A DNA stretch of 64,000 nt from UBA4744 sp963707435 (GTDB lineage Bacteria > Actinomycetota > Acidimicrobiia > Spongiisociales > UBA4744), in assembly GCA_963707435.1 (NCBI GenBank), contig CAVPPF010000004.1:62001-126000 (forward strand), given 5' to 3'. Below the pieces are notes generated by a model that saw nothing but the letters and a program-made list of their open reading frames with translations, had not been told where the DNA came from and did no database searches. Below, piece after piece: positions 15,699 to 25,130 of the stretch. Both the position numbers and the translations under genes were made by a program. Every line of letters starts with the position of its first letter. Position 1 is the first letter of the stretch.

Positions 15699-16595
15699 TC
15701 AGTACGCTTTCATCGTCTTGCGACGACGCGACCGCTCCCGGGCCGTGGGCGGTGGTGAAGCCTCATCGCTTTCCAGGAACCAGCCGGCGAAGTCTTCCTT
15801 GAACATGGCGTACCGGGCAAATCCGAGCGGATTGCGTACCCGGGCGACGACTCGACCGGCCAGCATGTCGTTGTCCCAGGTGCCGTAGAAGACGTCCATC
15901 AGGTCGCGCACGGGGATGTCGCCGAGCGGGTCGTAGGGCGATGAAACCAACTCCAACTTGCCTGTGCCGCTCATCAGGTCGTCACGTGGACGGAACAGCA
16001 CGACCTCTCTGACCAGCCTCGGCACGTAGTCGAATCCGCGCCCGCCCGGACTCCGCGCGAACTTGAAGAGGAATGACACAACCTTCCGACAGGGGCGGCC
16101 TTCCAGGTCGATGGCCTCCGACCCAACCGTGTCGAGCGCTGCCGGGTCCGGAGGACCGGTGAGTTCGGCTTCAATGTGCAGAACTTCAACGCCCAGACGC
16201 ACGACCCCACCGAGCACGCGATCGCCGTTGCGTTCCAGGGAGATCTCCTCGGCGATCTTCTTGGGGTATCCAAACTGCTCCCGGCCCCCGATCAAGGCCA
16301 TGTCGCTGTCCACCGGCATCGCCAGGCAATACCATCCCGGCTCGTCCTTGTAGACGGCCTCCACAAACAGCGCTCCTTCGGAGTAGGAGACGCCAAAATT
16401 GGTCTCCGGGTAACGAGCGACGAACGCCATCGCCACGGCCTCATCGGCGGCCTCGAGGGGACGGGGCAGAACCGCTCTCACAGTCTCCGGGTCGGTGCGA
16501 AACCTCGCCATGAGCATCTCAGCACCCCGGAATTCGTAGACCGGCTCCCATCGTCTCAAACGCTTCAGCTGGGAGCGATCCAGGGCATACAACAC
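15699..16595 (-). CDS. Acetoacetate decarboxylase-like family protein
   Basis: The 298-residue protein has the ADC-like beta-barrel family signature: NFGVSYSEGALFVEAVYKDEPGWYCL followed by GGREQFGYPKKIAEE, in which the tandem Lys of YPKK corresponds to the Schiff-base lysine region of acetoacetate decarboxylase. Many actinobacterial members act on other substrates, so the reaction is uncertain. The C-terminus is a basic tail. Monocistronic, downstream of a repeat cluster. Confidence 0.75.
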   Translation of the reverse strand: MLYALDRSQLKRLRRWEPVYEFRGAEMLMARFRTDPETVRAVLPRPLEAADEAVAMAFVARYPETNFGVSYSEGALFVEAVYKDEPGWYCLAMPVDSDMALIGGREQFGYPKKIAEEISLERNGDRVLGGVVRLGVEVLHIEAELTGPPDPAALDTVGSEAIDLEGRPCRKVVSFLFKFARSPGGRGFDYVPRLVREVVLFRPRDDLMSGTGKLELVSSPYDPLGDIPVRDLMDVFYGTWDNDMLAGRVVARVRNPLGFARYAMFKEDFAGWFLESDEASPPPTARERSRRRKTMKAY

Positions 16596-16679
16596 GGAGG
16601 CCTCCTCTCACAACACCAAGAACAATGTCGCACCCGGAGCAACGCTGGAATAGGGGCAATGGGCACCTTCGCAGATTGG

Positions 16680-16865
16680 ATGCCCAGACAGCTCCCTCCG
16701 CTTCTCGCAGCCCCCTCCGCTTCTCGCAACCGGCGAGAAGCACCTCCCCCGGCGCAACCCGGGGGAGGTCGAGACAAAGGAAGAAACCCCAAAACGAACC
16801 GCCCACACCCACGTCCTGCCCACCTCTCTGTGGGGAAGGTGGCCGAGCACGGCGAAGTCGGAGGG
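16680..16865. repeat. REP-like intergenic repeat cluster
   Basis: Contains CCCCCTCCGCTTCTCGC twice, a CACCTCCCCCGGC/CCCGGGGGAGGT hairpin near 16740-16770, and a GGTGGCCGAGC...GTCGGAGGGG tail. It is the same family as the clusters at 2590-2816 and 3225-3560. No coding signal. Confidence 0.75.
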
Positions 16866-16872
16866 GCAGCCC

Positions 16873-17052
16873 TCACTCTTGGGGGCCGGCCTCCTCGTTC
16901 AATGCCTGAGCGACCTCACGGGCTTCGGCGTTGGCGCGGGCGCGCCGTTCGGCCCTTCGGAGTGCGTAGAGCAGGAGCAGTGCCGGGACGGCGATGTAGA
17001 GGGCTTCGTCCCAGCCGCCCTGGTGGGCCAGAATCCAGGTGAGGTCCGTCAT
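16873..17052 (-). CDS. Small single-TM protein (59 aa)
   Basis: The protein has one hydrophobic helix (ALYIAVPALLLLYALRRA, residues 16-33) followed by a charged Arg/Glu-rich cytoplasmic helix. The ATG overlaps the stop of the upstream membrane protein gene (ATGA), so the three genes at 16873-18850 form one translationally coupled operon. It may be an accessory subunit of the large membrane protein. Family unknown. Confidence 0.7.
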   Translation of the reverse strand: MTDLTWILAHQGGWDEALYIAVPALLLLYALRRAERRARANAEAREVAQALNEEAGPQE

Positions 17053-18392
17053 CCCGCCGCCAGGATCGTGAGACCGAGAGCCGTGAGCGCAACCATCAGC
17101 ACCAGCATCGCATACTGGGACCGCACGGCACGAACCGGCGGGAACTCGGCCAGCGCCCGGTCGTGGGCGAGGACGACCCCGGTGACGTGACCGGCCACGA
17201 TGGAGACGACCTGCACGTACCAGACGACCGTGGGAGACAGCCAGTAGCTGATCGCCCGGTCGGCGGTTCCGAACAAGTCCCAGCCTTGGCCGAGCGGGTC
17301 GCTGGCGGTGGAGAGCAGCAACTGGCCTTCGAACAAGACCAGGGTGAAGTAGTGGGCAAATGCGTAGGCCAGGGCAATCGGAACGAGCGTATGAGCGAAG
17401 GATGCCGCCACCTGCGCCGGACTCCGCCGGTCGTCCGCCAGTTTCACGGCCGCCCACGAAGCCGTCCAGTACGCGCCACCGATCACCGCCGAGACGGCGA
17501 CGAAGCCGAGGGTCTCCCACAGCACCGTCCCGGCCTGGTCTCCCAGCAGATCACGCCACCACCGGGTGCTCGACAGGCCGTCGTAGCTGACGGTGCCGAT
17601 CATGAGCACCACGAACACGGTGAGGCCCCGCCATCTCGGCAGCACCGGGAGGGCCCGGATCCAACCCCGCCACACCAACCGGCCCTGCGCGTCGCGGCCC
17701 AAGGGGGAGATGGCGCTGATCAACCGGTTGTAGGTGGTGAATGCGTCGCCAATCTGCAACCCGGTCGAGCGACCGGCCCACCCCATCAGAGCGATCATGA
17801 GAGCGGTGTAGACCACAGCAGCGATGGCAACGGTGCTGGGCTGGCCACCATCGGGTTGCACCAGTTCGAGCCAGGTGAAGAGCAAGAGGGCGAAGGCCGC
17901 CGGATAGACGCCCAGGCGCTCGAGCAGGGCCGGGCGTTCCTCGCTGCCGATCAGCGTCCCCACAGTCCGCCACGGGTTCAGGTACGTGTACAGGTTGCCG
18001 AACAGGGCCCCCAGGAACGGGACCACCAGCCAGAAGTCGACCCACACCAGCACCGGCGCCACATTGCGCGAGCTGTTCTGCACACCAACGAGTCCGGCTA
18101 CGGTCACCAGAAGCAGCCCGAGCACGCCCACCGCGGCCAGGACGCCGCCGGGCCATCCGATCGGCCCGGCGGTCACCACCCTCACCCGGGGACCGCCCTG
18201 CAGCCGGGGTTCCGGCCACAGCAACGCCAGGGCGATGAACGAAACGATCAGCACGACGGCGGCCCCGTAGAGGAAGAACTCGATGGGAACCGGCAGATCC
18301 GCCCGGCCCCCAATCCCGTGCGCTCGTGCCGGAGCCGGGACGGCCACGACAAGAAAAGTGAGCAGCACCGTCAATCCGGTCCGCCGGATCAC
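17049..18392 (-). CDS. Large polytopic membrane protein of unknown function
   Basis: A 447-residue protein with a signal-like N-terminus ending in ARAHG, and about ten TM helices. The beginning (AHGIGGRADLPVPIEFFLYGAAVVLIVSF) resembles actinobacterial proteins that databases often label fenitrothion hydrolase, a label I would not trust. Helices contain scattered His and Trp (LNPWRTVG, AFAHYFTLVLFEGQ). It lies between a cupredoxin-like lipoprotein and a small TM protein with ATGA overlaps on both sides, suggesting a membrane complex for an electron-transfer or metal-related process; this is inference. Confidence 0.7.
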   Translation of the reverse strand: MIRRTGLTVLLTFLVVAVPAPARAHGIGGRADLPVPIEFFLYGAAVVLIVSFIALALLWPEPRLQGGPRVRVVTAGPIGWPGGVLAAVGVLGLLLVTVAGLVGVQNSSRNVAPVLVWVDFWLVVPFLGALFGNLYTYLNPWRTVGTLIGSEERPALLERLGVYPAAFALLLFTWLELVQPDGGQPSTVAIAAVVYTALMIALMGWAGRSTGLQIGDAFTTYNRLISAISPLGRDAQGRLVWRGWIRALPVLPRWRGLTVFVVLMIGTVSYDGLSSTRWWRDLLGDQAGTVLWETLGFVAVSAVIGGAYWTASWAAVKLADDRRSPAQVAASFAHTLVPIALAYAFAHYFTLVLFEGQLLLSTASDPLGQGWDLFGTADRAISYWLSPTVVWYVQVVSIVAGHVTGVVLAHDRALAEFPPVRAVRSQYAMLVLMVALTALGLTILAAG

Positions 18393-18850
18393 GGAGCCAC
18401 CTGTAGTTCGCCGATCAGCACACCCGCGGCTTCCAGCTCGATTTCAAAGATGCCGGGGATGGCGGCATCGAACTCGACGACCGCCTCCTGGTCGGGCGTG
18501 ACGTCGGCGTGGAGGTCGTACCCGTGCACGTGGATCTCATCAGCGATGTCTGCCGTCACCACGATCCGCACGGCCCCATCGAGCGGTGCATCGAAGCGCT
18601 CCACCCGGGCAACGGTCCCGCCTTCCACCCGAATCTCGACGACGGTGAAGGCCGGTCCGGCCGATGTGGTGGTGACGGCCTCCGTGGTTGTCGGTGCCTC
18701 CGTGATGCCGGCCACGTCGGGAAGGGTCGTGGAGGGCGTTTCGCTCGTGGTCGTGACCACCGTCGTCGTGGTCGTGGCAGGGCCTGCACCGTTGTCGGCG
18801 CAGGCAGAGACCAGCGCAGCCATCACCAGGAGTGTCATCCATCGCGACAT
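18389..18850 (-). CDS. Cupredoxin-like lipoprotein
   Basis: The 153-residue protein has a lipoprotein signal (MAALVSAC), a Thr-rich linker to about residue 65, and a beta-rich domain with HVHGYDLHADVTPDQEAVVEFDAAIPGIFEIELE. This pattern (HxHGYD followed by PGxFExELE) is common in cupredoxin-fold proteins that have lost one or more copper ligands; no Cys ligand is visible after the lipobox. The stop overlaps the ATG of the large membrane protein. Confidence 0.7.
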   Translation of the reverse strand: MSRWMTLLVMAALVSACADNGAGPATTTTTVVTTTSETPSTTLPDVAGITEAPTTTEAVTTTSAGPAFTVVEIRVEGGTVARVERFDAPLDGAVRIVVTADIADEIHVHGYDLHADVTPDQEAVVEFDAAIPGIFEIELEAAGVLIGELQVAP

Positions 18851-18930
18851 GGGCGAAGAGAGTACTCAGGCCACGCGGCTGCGCACACCCCGGGAGAAGT
18901 CGATGCGCCGATCGTTCTAGCCTGAGGCTC

Positions 18931-19788
18931 ATGGTGAAGACCCTGTGCTACGGCTCGTTGAATCCAGACCTCGTCCACCGGGTCGCGAAGCTGCCGGATC
19001 CGGGCGAAGACCTGTTCTCCGACGGATGGGAGATGCTCTACGGCGGAGGTGCCGGCAACGCCTCGGTGGCCCTGGCCACCTGGGAGGCGAAGACCACGCT
19101 CATGGGTCACGCGCTGGGGACAGACCCGATGGGCGGCTGGCTGCTCGAGGCGCTGGCCCGACCCCACCTGGATCTCGGTGCCGTACGTCGGGACGGGGCC
19201 GTCCGGACCCCGCACTGCGTCGTGATGATCACCCCCGACGGGGACCGCACCATTGTCTCGACCGGGTACGGCGACGCCCGCTGGCAGGAGGTACCGGAAC
19301 GGAGCTGGGACGGCATCGAGGTTGTGCTGGTCGACGGATACGCCGGAGACGCCGGGGCGGCCGTCGCGGCGGAGGCGGGGCGGCGCGGCATCCCGGTCGT
19401 CGGTCTGGATGCGGGCGAGGCGACTGCGGCGGTCTCGTCGCTGGTGGTGTGGTCCCGCCACGAGCACCCGGATGAGGAAGTCGCGGGCCGGCTGGCTGCC
19501 GCCGGTCATCCGGTCGTGCTGACCGGCGGTCCGGGTGACATAGAGATGTGGTGGGGCGACCGCACCTACCGGACCGCTCCCCCAACGGTGCGCCCCGTCG
19601 ACGGGACCGGCGCCGGGGATGTGTTCGCCGCGATGTGCGCCTACGGGCTGGCCTCGGAATGGGACCCGGATCACATGCTCGACATGGCCGCCGCCGCCGG
19701 GGCTCTCCTGGCCGGGCGGGGCCGCGCCGGCGGGGTCCCGACGCTGGCGGAAATCGCCGCCCTGGCCGGCCGAAAGACTCAACAATGA
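18931..19788 (+). CDS. PfkB-family carbohydrate kinase
   Basis: The 285-residue ribokinase-fold protein has the N-terminal YGGGAGNASVALA substrate region and the C-terminal PfkB signature DGTGAGDVFAAMCAYG, with the catalytic Asp in GAGD. It phosphorylates a sugar or nucleoside-like substrate that cannot be named from sequence. I chose ATG 18931 rather than an upstream GTG because the kinase fold begins there and the region before it is non-coding in character. It is coupled (ATGA) to a D-cysteine desulfhydrase-like gene. Confidence 0.85.
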   Translation: MVKTLCYGSLNPDLVHRVAKLPDPGEDLFSDGWEMLYGGGAGNASVALATWEAKTTLMGHALGTDPMGGWLLEALARPHLDLGAVRRDGAVRTPHCVVMITPDGDRTIVSTGYGDARWQEVPERSWDGIEVVLVDGYAGDAGAAVAAEAGRRGIPVVGLDAGEATAAVSSLVVWSRHEHPDEEVAGRLAAAGHPVVLTGGPGDIEMWWGDRTYRTAPPTVRPVDGTGAGDVFAAMCAYGLASEWDPDHMLDMAAAAGALLAGRGRAGGVPTLAEIAALAGRKTQQ

Positions 19789-20795
19789 TTGACCTCGACT
19801 CCATCGGTCGCCTCGAACTGGCCGTCCTCCCGACGCCGGTCCAGTTCTGCCGGAGACTGACGGCGCATCTCGGCGGCCCTCGCATATTCGTGAAACGGGA
19901 CGATCTGACGGGTGCCGGAGGAGGGGGCAACAAGGTCCGCAAGCTCGAGTACGTGCTGGCCGAGGCCGTTGCCGCGGGAGCCGACTCGGTCGTCTCGATC
20001 GGGGTCACGCAGTCCAACGCGATGCGGCAACTCGCCGGGACCACGGCTTCGTTGGGGATCGAGTGTCACTGCGCGGTGATCGTCGACCGCTTCGGGATCG
20101 ACTCGCCCGACTATCAGGAGGGCGGCAACTACTTCCTGACCCGCCTGTTCGGAGCCACCGTTCACCCCTGCACCGCCTCCGACGACCAGGCAGAGGTCAT
20201 CGAAGACATCGCCGCCGGGCTGCGATCACAGGGAAAGCAGCCGTTCGTGATCCCCTACGGGATCTCCTCGGTGAGCGGCGCACTGGGATACGTGCGAGCC
20301 GTGCGCGAGGTCGCCGATCAGATGGAGGCCCCGACGGCGATCATCCATGCCAGCGGGTCGGCCGGGACCCAGGCCGGCACCGTGGCGGGAGCCGCGTCCT
20401 ACCTTCCCGGAACCCGGATACTCGGCGTCGACGTCGATGCTGCGCCGGAACGGGTGGCCGGCGATGTGCGAACGCTGGTGAACGAGGTTGCCGGGCGCCT
20501 GCGGCTCTCCGCGGACGATCTGACCGACCGGGTGGAGGTCGTGGGTGGCTACGCCGGACCTTCCTACGGCGCCATCACCCCGGAGGTGCTGGAAGCCATT
20601 TCGATGTTCGGGAAGCTCGAAGGTTTGATCCTCGACCCGGTGTACTCGGGTAAAGCCGCCGCCGGATTGATCGGCTTGATTCGTTCCGGCCGGTTTACGC
20701 CAAACGACACTGTGCTCTTCGTTCATACCGGAGGCTGGCCCGGCCTGTTCGCCTACCGCTCCGAAGTGGCAGCGAGCCTGCTCTCGACGGGCTGA
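19785..20795 (+). CDS. D-cysteine desulfhydrase / ACC deaminase-family PLP enzyme
   Basis: The 336-residue fold-type II PLP enzyme has IFVKRDDLTGAGGGGNKVRKLEYVLA, where the Lys in GNKVRK is the PLP lysine. SIGVTQSNAMRQLA follows, then ASGSAGTQAGTVAG for the PLP phosphate. The family includes D-cysteine desulfhydrase (D-Cys to pyruvate, sulfide, ammonia) and 1-aminocyclopropane-1-carboxylate deaminase. The former is more common in such genomes, but the substrate is not settled. The ATG overlaps the kinase stop, so the two genes are co-translated. Confidence 0.85.
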   Translation: MIDLDSIGRLELAVLPTPVQFCRRLTAHLGGPRIFVKRDDLTGAGGGGNKVRKLEYVLAEAVAAGADSVVSIGVTQSNAMRQLAGTTASLGIECHCAVIVDRFGIDSPDYQEGGNYFLTRLFGATVHPCTASDDQAEVIEDIAAGLRSQGKQPFVIPYGISSVSGALGYVRAVREVADQMEAPTAIIHASGSAGTQAGTVAGAASYLPGTRILGVDVDAAPERVAGDVRTLVNEVAGRLRLSADDLTDRVEVVGGYAGPSYGAITPEVLEAISMFGKLEGLILDPVYSGKAAAGLIGLIRSGRFTPNDTVLFVHTGGWPGLFAYRSEVAASLLSTG

Positions 20796-20800
20796 TTGAT

Positions 20801-22252
20801 CTACTTGGCGACGACGTGGAAGTTGGCTTCTGGCTTCACCAGGGCGTAGACGACGGCAGCCGCCTCAATGGTGGCGTGGACCGGCATCCACAACAGCTGT
20901 CTGAGCAGATACCCGGCCCGGGCCAGCGGACCTTCGGTTTTCCGCTGGGCGAGGCTCACCCACAGGCCGAGCAGGTAGTTCGCAACGTAGACGGTGAAGA
21001 CGAACTCACCGAGGATGGCTACGGGGAGGGGCAGCAGGACACCGCTCACAAGATGAATCCATGAGTAGACCAGGTTGAACCAGCCGATCGTCCACAACGC
21101 CATTGTCACGATCAAGGAGATGCGATGGCGGAGAGCAACCGGGGCATGCAATGCCGCCCACCACATCCCGGAGAACCAGCGCCGGCGCTGCTTGATGAAA
21201 TCCAGGAGACGCCGCGGCGATTGCTCGACCACGGCGCCTTCCACCCACCGGAAACGGTTGCCTGCGTCCATCTGGGACATGCCCCAGGTGGTGTCCTCGG
21301 TCGTGCAACCCGCCGGTGTGAAATCGAACCCGACCTCCTTCTCGACACTCGTCCGGACGAGGACGAACGATCCGTGCATGCCGAACAGGACCCGGTTGAG
21401 CCGGTATTGCAGGTGGAAGCGCCCCACGTCGTCGGCCACCCGAATGGAGTCGGCCAGGGTGAACATCTGGTTGGATTCGAGGTCGCGGTGGTAGAGGATC
21501 AGCCCCTGACCGATTCGGTGTTCGCCGGAGCTTTCCTCTTCCGTGACGGCTTCGCGGACACCTACCACCAGCTCTTCGGTGATGTGCGACTCCTCGTCGA
21601 GGTGCAGGATCCAGTCGTTGTCCCGGAGTGGTGAATACTCCAGGGCGTAGTGCAGCGCACGGGCTTTGTGGGTGGCGCCGTTACCGGTCCGGTACGCCTC
21701 GGGAACGACGATTTGTCGCACGGCCGAATGGGCGGGAAGCGTGATGATTGGGAAGTCGGTCACCACTTCGACGGAGAAGGGGAAGAGCGGGCGCTGCCGC
21801 ATGGTGGCAAGGATGTTCTCGACGGTCTCCGCGATGACATGGGGCTGGTCTCCACGGGTGACGACCCGGAAGGACACCAGGTGGGACATGACCGCAGGCG
21901 AATTGCCGGCAGCTACTTCCTCGGTCACCCACGTGTGGCGCCGGAAGAGCATCCAGCCCAGCACGTCGGCCAGCGCCCACGGCAGCAGCAATGCCCAGGT
22001 GATCCCCGCCCAGCGGACGACTTCCTCGAGTGCTCCCGTGGGCAGATGTCCGGCATCCGCCCACAGCAAACCCTTGATGAGACGAACGGCCAGGAAGACC
22101 CCCAGCATGAGCGCGACAACGCCCAGTCGGAACCGCACGTTGCGCCAACCCAGATGGGGCCGGGGGGTTTCCGGCACCGTTAGATCGACGGAAACGTCGG
22201 TCGCTTCGATGATCGAGGACAGCTGTTGGTAGATCGTGGTCATCTCACCCAT
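20801..22252 (-). CDS. Family 2 glycosyltransferase (Egghead-like, membrane bound)
   Basis: The 483-residue protein has two N-terminal TM helices, a GT-A catalytic domain and three or four C-terminal TM helices. Catalytic motifs are WILHLDEESHI (metal-binding DxE, near residue 218), CTTEDTTWGMS (base Asp region) and QRRRWFSGMWW (the Q/RxxRW acceptor motif). Domain order and motifs resemble Egghead-type beta-1,4-mannosyltransferases. It is likely to act at the cytoplasmic face of the membrane on a lipid-linked or secreted glycan. It converges with the desulfhydrase gene (5-nt gap). Confidence 0.8.
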   Translation of the reverse strand: MGEMTTIYQQLSSIIEATDVSVDLTVPETPRPHLGWRNVRFRLGVVALMLGVFLAVRLIKGLLWADAGHLPTGALEEVVRWAGITWALLLPWALADVLGWMLFRRHTWVTEEVAAGNSPAVMSHLVSFRVVTRGDQPHVIAETVENILATMRQRPLFPFSVEVVTDFPIITLPAHSAVRQIVVPEAYRTGNGATHKARALHYALEYSPLRDNDWILHLDEESHITEELVVGVREAVTEEESSGEHRIGQGLILYHRDLESNQMFTLADSIRVADDVGRFHLQYRLNRVLFGMHGSFVLVRTSVEKEVGFDFTPAGCTTEDTTWGMSQMDAGNRFRWVEGAVVEQSPRRLLDFIKQRRRWFSGMWWAALHAPVALRHRISLIVTMALWTIGWFNLVYSWIHLVSGVLLPLPVAILGEFVFTVYVANYLLGLWVSLAQRKTEGPLARAGYLLRQLLWMPVHATIEAAAVVYALVKPEANFHVVAK

Positions 22253-22368
22253 AAGATCGGCAGCTTGCCGTCTGCGCTGCTCGTCATCACAGCTTCACCC
22301 CCGGTGACTAGTTACCCATCGGGGACATGAGGTGGTGGACGGACCGTCGACGCTCTAGCCTGCCGACC

Positions 22369-24888
22369 ATGCAAGTTCTTCGATCGTTCCTCAAGGTCAT
22401 CCTGGTCATCCTCCTGGTCCTGGTTCTGGTCATCGGAGCCGCCACGTTCACCCTCAGCCGTTTGGCTTTTCCGCGCACCGACGGGGAAGCCATCCTCGAG
22501 AACGCCGGGCTGGACGGACCGGTCGACATTTACCGGGACGAGAACGGCATCCCGCACATCTACGCCGAAACCACCCACGATCTGTTCGTTGCACAGGGCT
22601 ACGTCCACGCTCAGGACCGGTTCTGGCAGATGGACTTCCAGCGGGCCGTCGGCCACGGACGCCTCGCCCAGCTCCTCGGCGAATCACAGGTCGGCACCGA
22701 CACGTTCCTGCGGACCCTCGGGTGGTCCCGCGTCGCCGACGAAGAATTCGCCGCAATGCCCCAAGAAGCTCAGGACGTGCTGACCGCCTACGCCGACGGG
22801 GTCAACGCCTACCTGGACGAACGGAACCCGCTCCGGCTGGGGCTCGAATTCTCGGTGCTCAAGCTGACCAACGCGTCGTACAAACCGCTCCCCTGGGAAC
22901 CGGCCGACACGCTGGTGTGGGCCAAAGCGATGGCGTGGGATCTCCGCAGCAACATGGACGTTGAGATCTCCCGGGCCGTGATCGCCAGGGCGGTCGGCGC
23001 CGATCGGGTCGACGACTTCTTCCCGGCCTATCCGGATGACCGGCCCGTCACCGTCCCGGGGAGCGGCGGTCAGAGTGTGTCGGCCCTCAACGAACCGGTC
23101 ACCGGCGACGTTGCGGACTTGCTGGCGTCGGTGGCCGGCCGGGTAGCAGACCTCGACGAGCTGCTGGGCATCTCCGGTGCAGACATTGGATCCAACAACT
23201 GGGTTGTGTCGGGGGCACTGACCGATACCGGCAAGCCGATCCTGGCCAACGACCCCCACCTCGGCATCCAGATGCCGTCCATCTGGTACGAGAACGGCCT
23301 GCATTGCGCCCCGGTCGGCCCGGACTGCGACCTCGAGGTAGCCGGGTTTTCGCTGGTCGGTATCCCGGCGGTGGTTCTCGGGCACAACGACAGGATTGCC
23401 TGGGGAGTCACCAACCTGGCCGCCGACGTCCAGGACCTCTATATCGAGCGAATCAACCCGGACGACCCCGACCAGTACGAGGTCAACGGCCAGTGGGTGG
23501 ACATGGACGTCTACACCGAGACGCTGTTCTTCGGAGGCAAGAAGACCGACATCGACGTGCGGGTCACCCGGCACGGACCGATCATCTCCGACTCCTACGG
23601 GGCCCTGGAAGATCTCGACGAGGAAACCGAGCTCAACCTTCCCGACGACTATGCGATCGCTCTGAAATGGACGGCCCTCGAACCGACCCGCATGGTCGAA
23701 GCGATCCTCGGGATCAACACGGCGGGGAACTGGGAGGAGTTCCGCCAGGCGCTTAGCCTGTGGGATGTCCCATCACAGAACTTCATCTACGCCGACGTCG
23801 ACGGCAATATCGGCTACCAGATGCCGGGACGAATCCCCATCCGGGCCGACGGTGACGGCCGCATCCCCGTACCCGGCTGGACCAACCAGTACGAGTGGAC
23901 CGGGTTCATTCCCTTCGAGGATCTCCCCAATCGTTTCAATCCGCCCGAGGGCTACATCGTCACCGCCAACAACGCCGTTGTGGACGACTCGTACCCCTAC
24001 TTCCTGGCCCGTGAGTGGTCGTACGGGACCCGTGCCCAACGCATCGTCGACATGATCGAAGAGGCCGACGGCGCGATCAGCATTGCGATGATCGAGGACA
24101 TGCAGCGCGACGACCGCAACCTCATGGCCGAAGAGATCATCCCGTACCTGACTGCGGTGGACAGCAGTTCACCGGAGGTTCAGTCGGCGCAAGCACTCCT
24201 GGCCGAGTGGGGTTCGCAAGCCGAGCCCTTCCAGCAGGGAGCCGACTCGCCGCACGGGGCACTCTACGCGTCGATTTGGAAACACCTCCTGGCGGCAACG
24301 TTCCACGACGACCTCCCGCAGGACTACTGGCCGGTCGGCCGCGACAACTTCTTCCAGGTGTTGCGGCCCATCCTGTCGGACCCCACCAGCGAGTGGTGGG
24401 ACAGCCAATCGACGAGCAACATCGAGGAACGCGACGCCATCCTCGAGACCGCGATGATCCAGGCGTGGAACGAGATGGTGGACAGCCTGGGTGGCGAGCC
24501 GGGCGAATGGAGGTGGGGCGATCTGCACACATCCACCTTCCGCAACGCCAGTCTCGGGCAATCGGGCATAGCCCCCATCGAATGGCTCTTCAATCGGGGA
24601 CCTTATGAAACATCCGGCAGCGGCGACCTCGTCAACGCCACCACCTGGAACGCCGTCGAGGGGTACGAAGTGATCGCGCTCCCATCCATGCGGATGATCG
24701 TCGACCTCGACGATCTGTCCCGCTCGCGGGCAGTGCACACCACCGGCCAATCGGGGCACGCATTCAACAAGCACTACATCGACATGGCGGATCTGTGGGT
24801 CGTCAACGAGACCCAACCGCTCCTCTGGGAGCGGCCGGCAGTCGAGGCAAACGCCGAAGGGCACCTGCGGCTCCTTCCCGGAGATTGA
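22369..24888 (+). CDS. Penicillin acylase family Ntn-hydrolase (membrane anchored)
   Basis: The 839-residue protein starts with one TM helix (FLKVILVILLVLVLVIGAA), then an alpha chain with GIPHIYAETTHDLFVAQGYVHAQDR. The beta chain starts at the autocatalytic cleavage site GSNNWVVSG near residue 280, where the Ser after Gly becomes the N-terminal nucleophile. NDPHLGIQMPSIWYE and the C-terminal TGQSGHAFNKHY region follow. The family includes penicillin/cephalosporin acylases and quorum-quenching N-acyl homoserine lactone acylases. The substrate is unknown. The protein would act outside the cytoplasmic membrane. Confidence 0.9.
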   Translation: MQVLRSFLKVILVILLVLVLVIGAATFTLSRLAFPRTDGEAILENAGLDGPVDIYRDENGIPHIYAETTHDLFVAQGYVHAQDRFWQMDFQRAVGHGRLAQLLGESQVGTDTFLRTLGWSRVADEEFAAMPQEAQDVLTAYADGVNAYLDERNPLRLGLEFSVLKLTNASYKPLPWEPADTLVWAKAMAWDLRSNMDVEISRAVIARAVGADRVDDFFPAYPDDRPVTVPGSGGQSVSALNEPVTGDVADLLASVAGRVADLDELLGISGADIGSNNWVVSGALTDTGKPILANDPHLGIQMPSIWYENGLHCAPVGPDCDLEVAGFSLVGIPAVVLGHNDRIAWGVTNLAADVQDLYIERINPDDPDQYEVNGQWVDMDVYTETLFFGGKKTDIDVRVTRHGPIISDSYGALEDLDEETELNLPDDYAIALKWTALEPTRMVEAILGINTAGNWEEFRQALSLWDVPSQNFIYADVDGNIGYQMPGRIPIRADGDGRIPVPGWTNQYEWTGFIPFEDLPNRFNPPEGYIVTANNAVVDDSYPYFLAREWSYGTRAQRIVDMIEEADGAISIAMIEDMQRDDRNLMAEEIIPYLTAVDSSSPEVQSAQALLAEWGSQAEPFQQGADSPHGALYASIWKHLLAATFHDDLPQDYWPVGRDNFFQVLRPILSDPTSEWWDSQSTSNIEERDAILETAMIQAWNEMVDSLGGEPGEWRWGDLHTSTFRNASLGQSGIAPIEWLFNRGPYETSGSGDLVNATTWNAVEGYEVIALPSMRMIVDLDDLSRSRAVHTTGQSGHAFNKHYIDMADLWVVNETQPLLWERPAVEANAEGHLRLLPGD

Positions 24889-24944
24889 TCACACAAAGCC
24901 CTCAACGCGCATAGGATTCAGAACGAACCCTTAGGAAGGCAACC

Positions 24945-25043
24945 ATGAAGAAGCTCCTGCTCATCTTGCTCGTCGTTGGCATCGCCGTGTTCGCAGCCAA
25001 ACAAGCCGGGCTCATCAAGATCGACACCGGCAAGGGCAACTAG
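24945..25043 (+). CDS. Small single-TM peptide (32 aa)
   Basis: A short frame begins with MKKLLLILLVVGIAVFAAK and ends with a short polar tail. TTAGGAAGG lies just before the ATG, a strong ribosome site, and a TAGGAT -10-like box is further upstream. The size and one-helix layout match small membrane proteins common in actinobacteria. Function unknown; the strong ribosome site is the main reason to accept it. Confidence 0.6.
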   Translation: MKKLLLILLVVGIAVFAAKQAGLIKIDTGKGN

Positions 25044-25130
25044 AACCACCCTCATCTCGTCTCCCCCGCCGTCAGGTGGGGGAGGTGACCAAACGTCCGG
25101 CAATCGGTTGTATGGGGCAGCTTGCAGGCG

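Noticed and set aside
17163..18920. A 585-codon plus-strand frame opposite the membrane protein operon
   Set aside because: The opposite strand has hydrophobic helices, a lipobox and ATGA overlaps. The plus frame has no domain and shows typical antisense composition.
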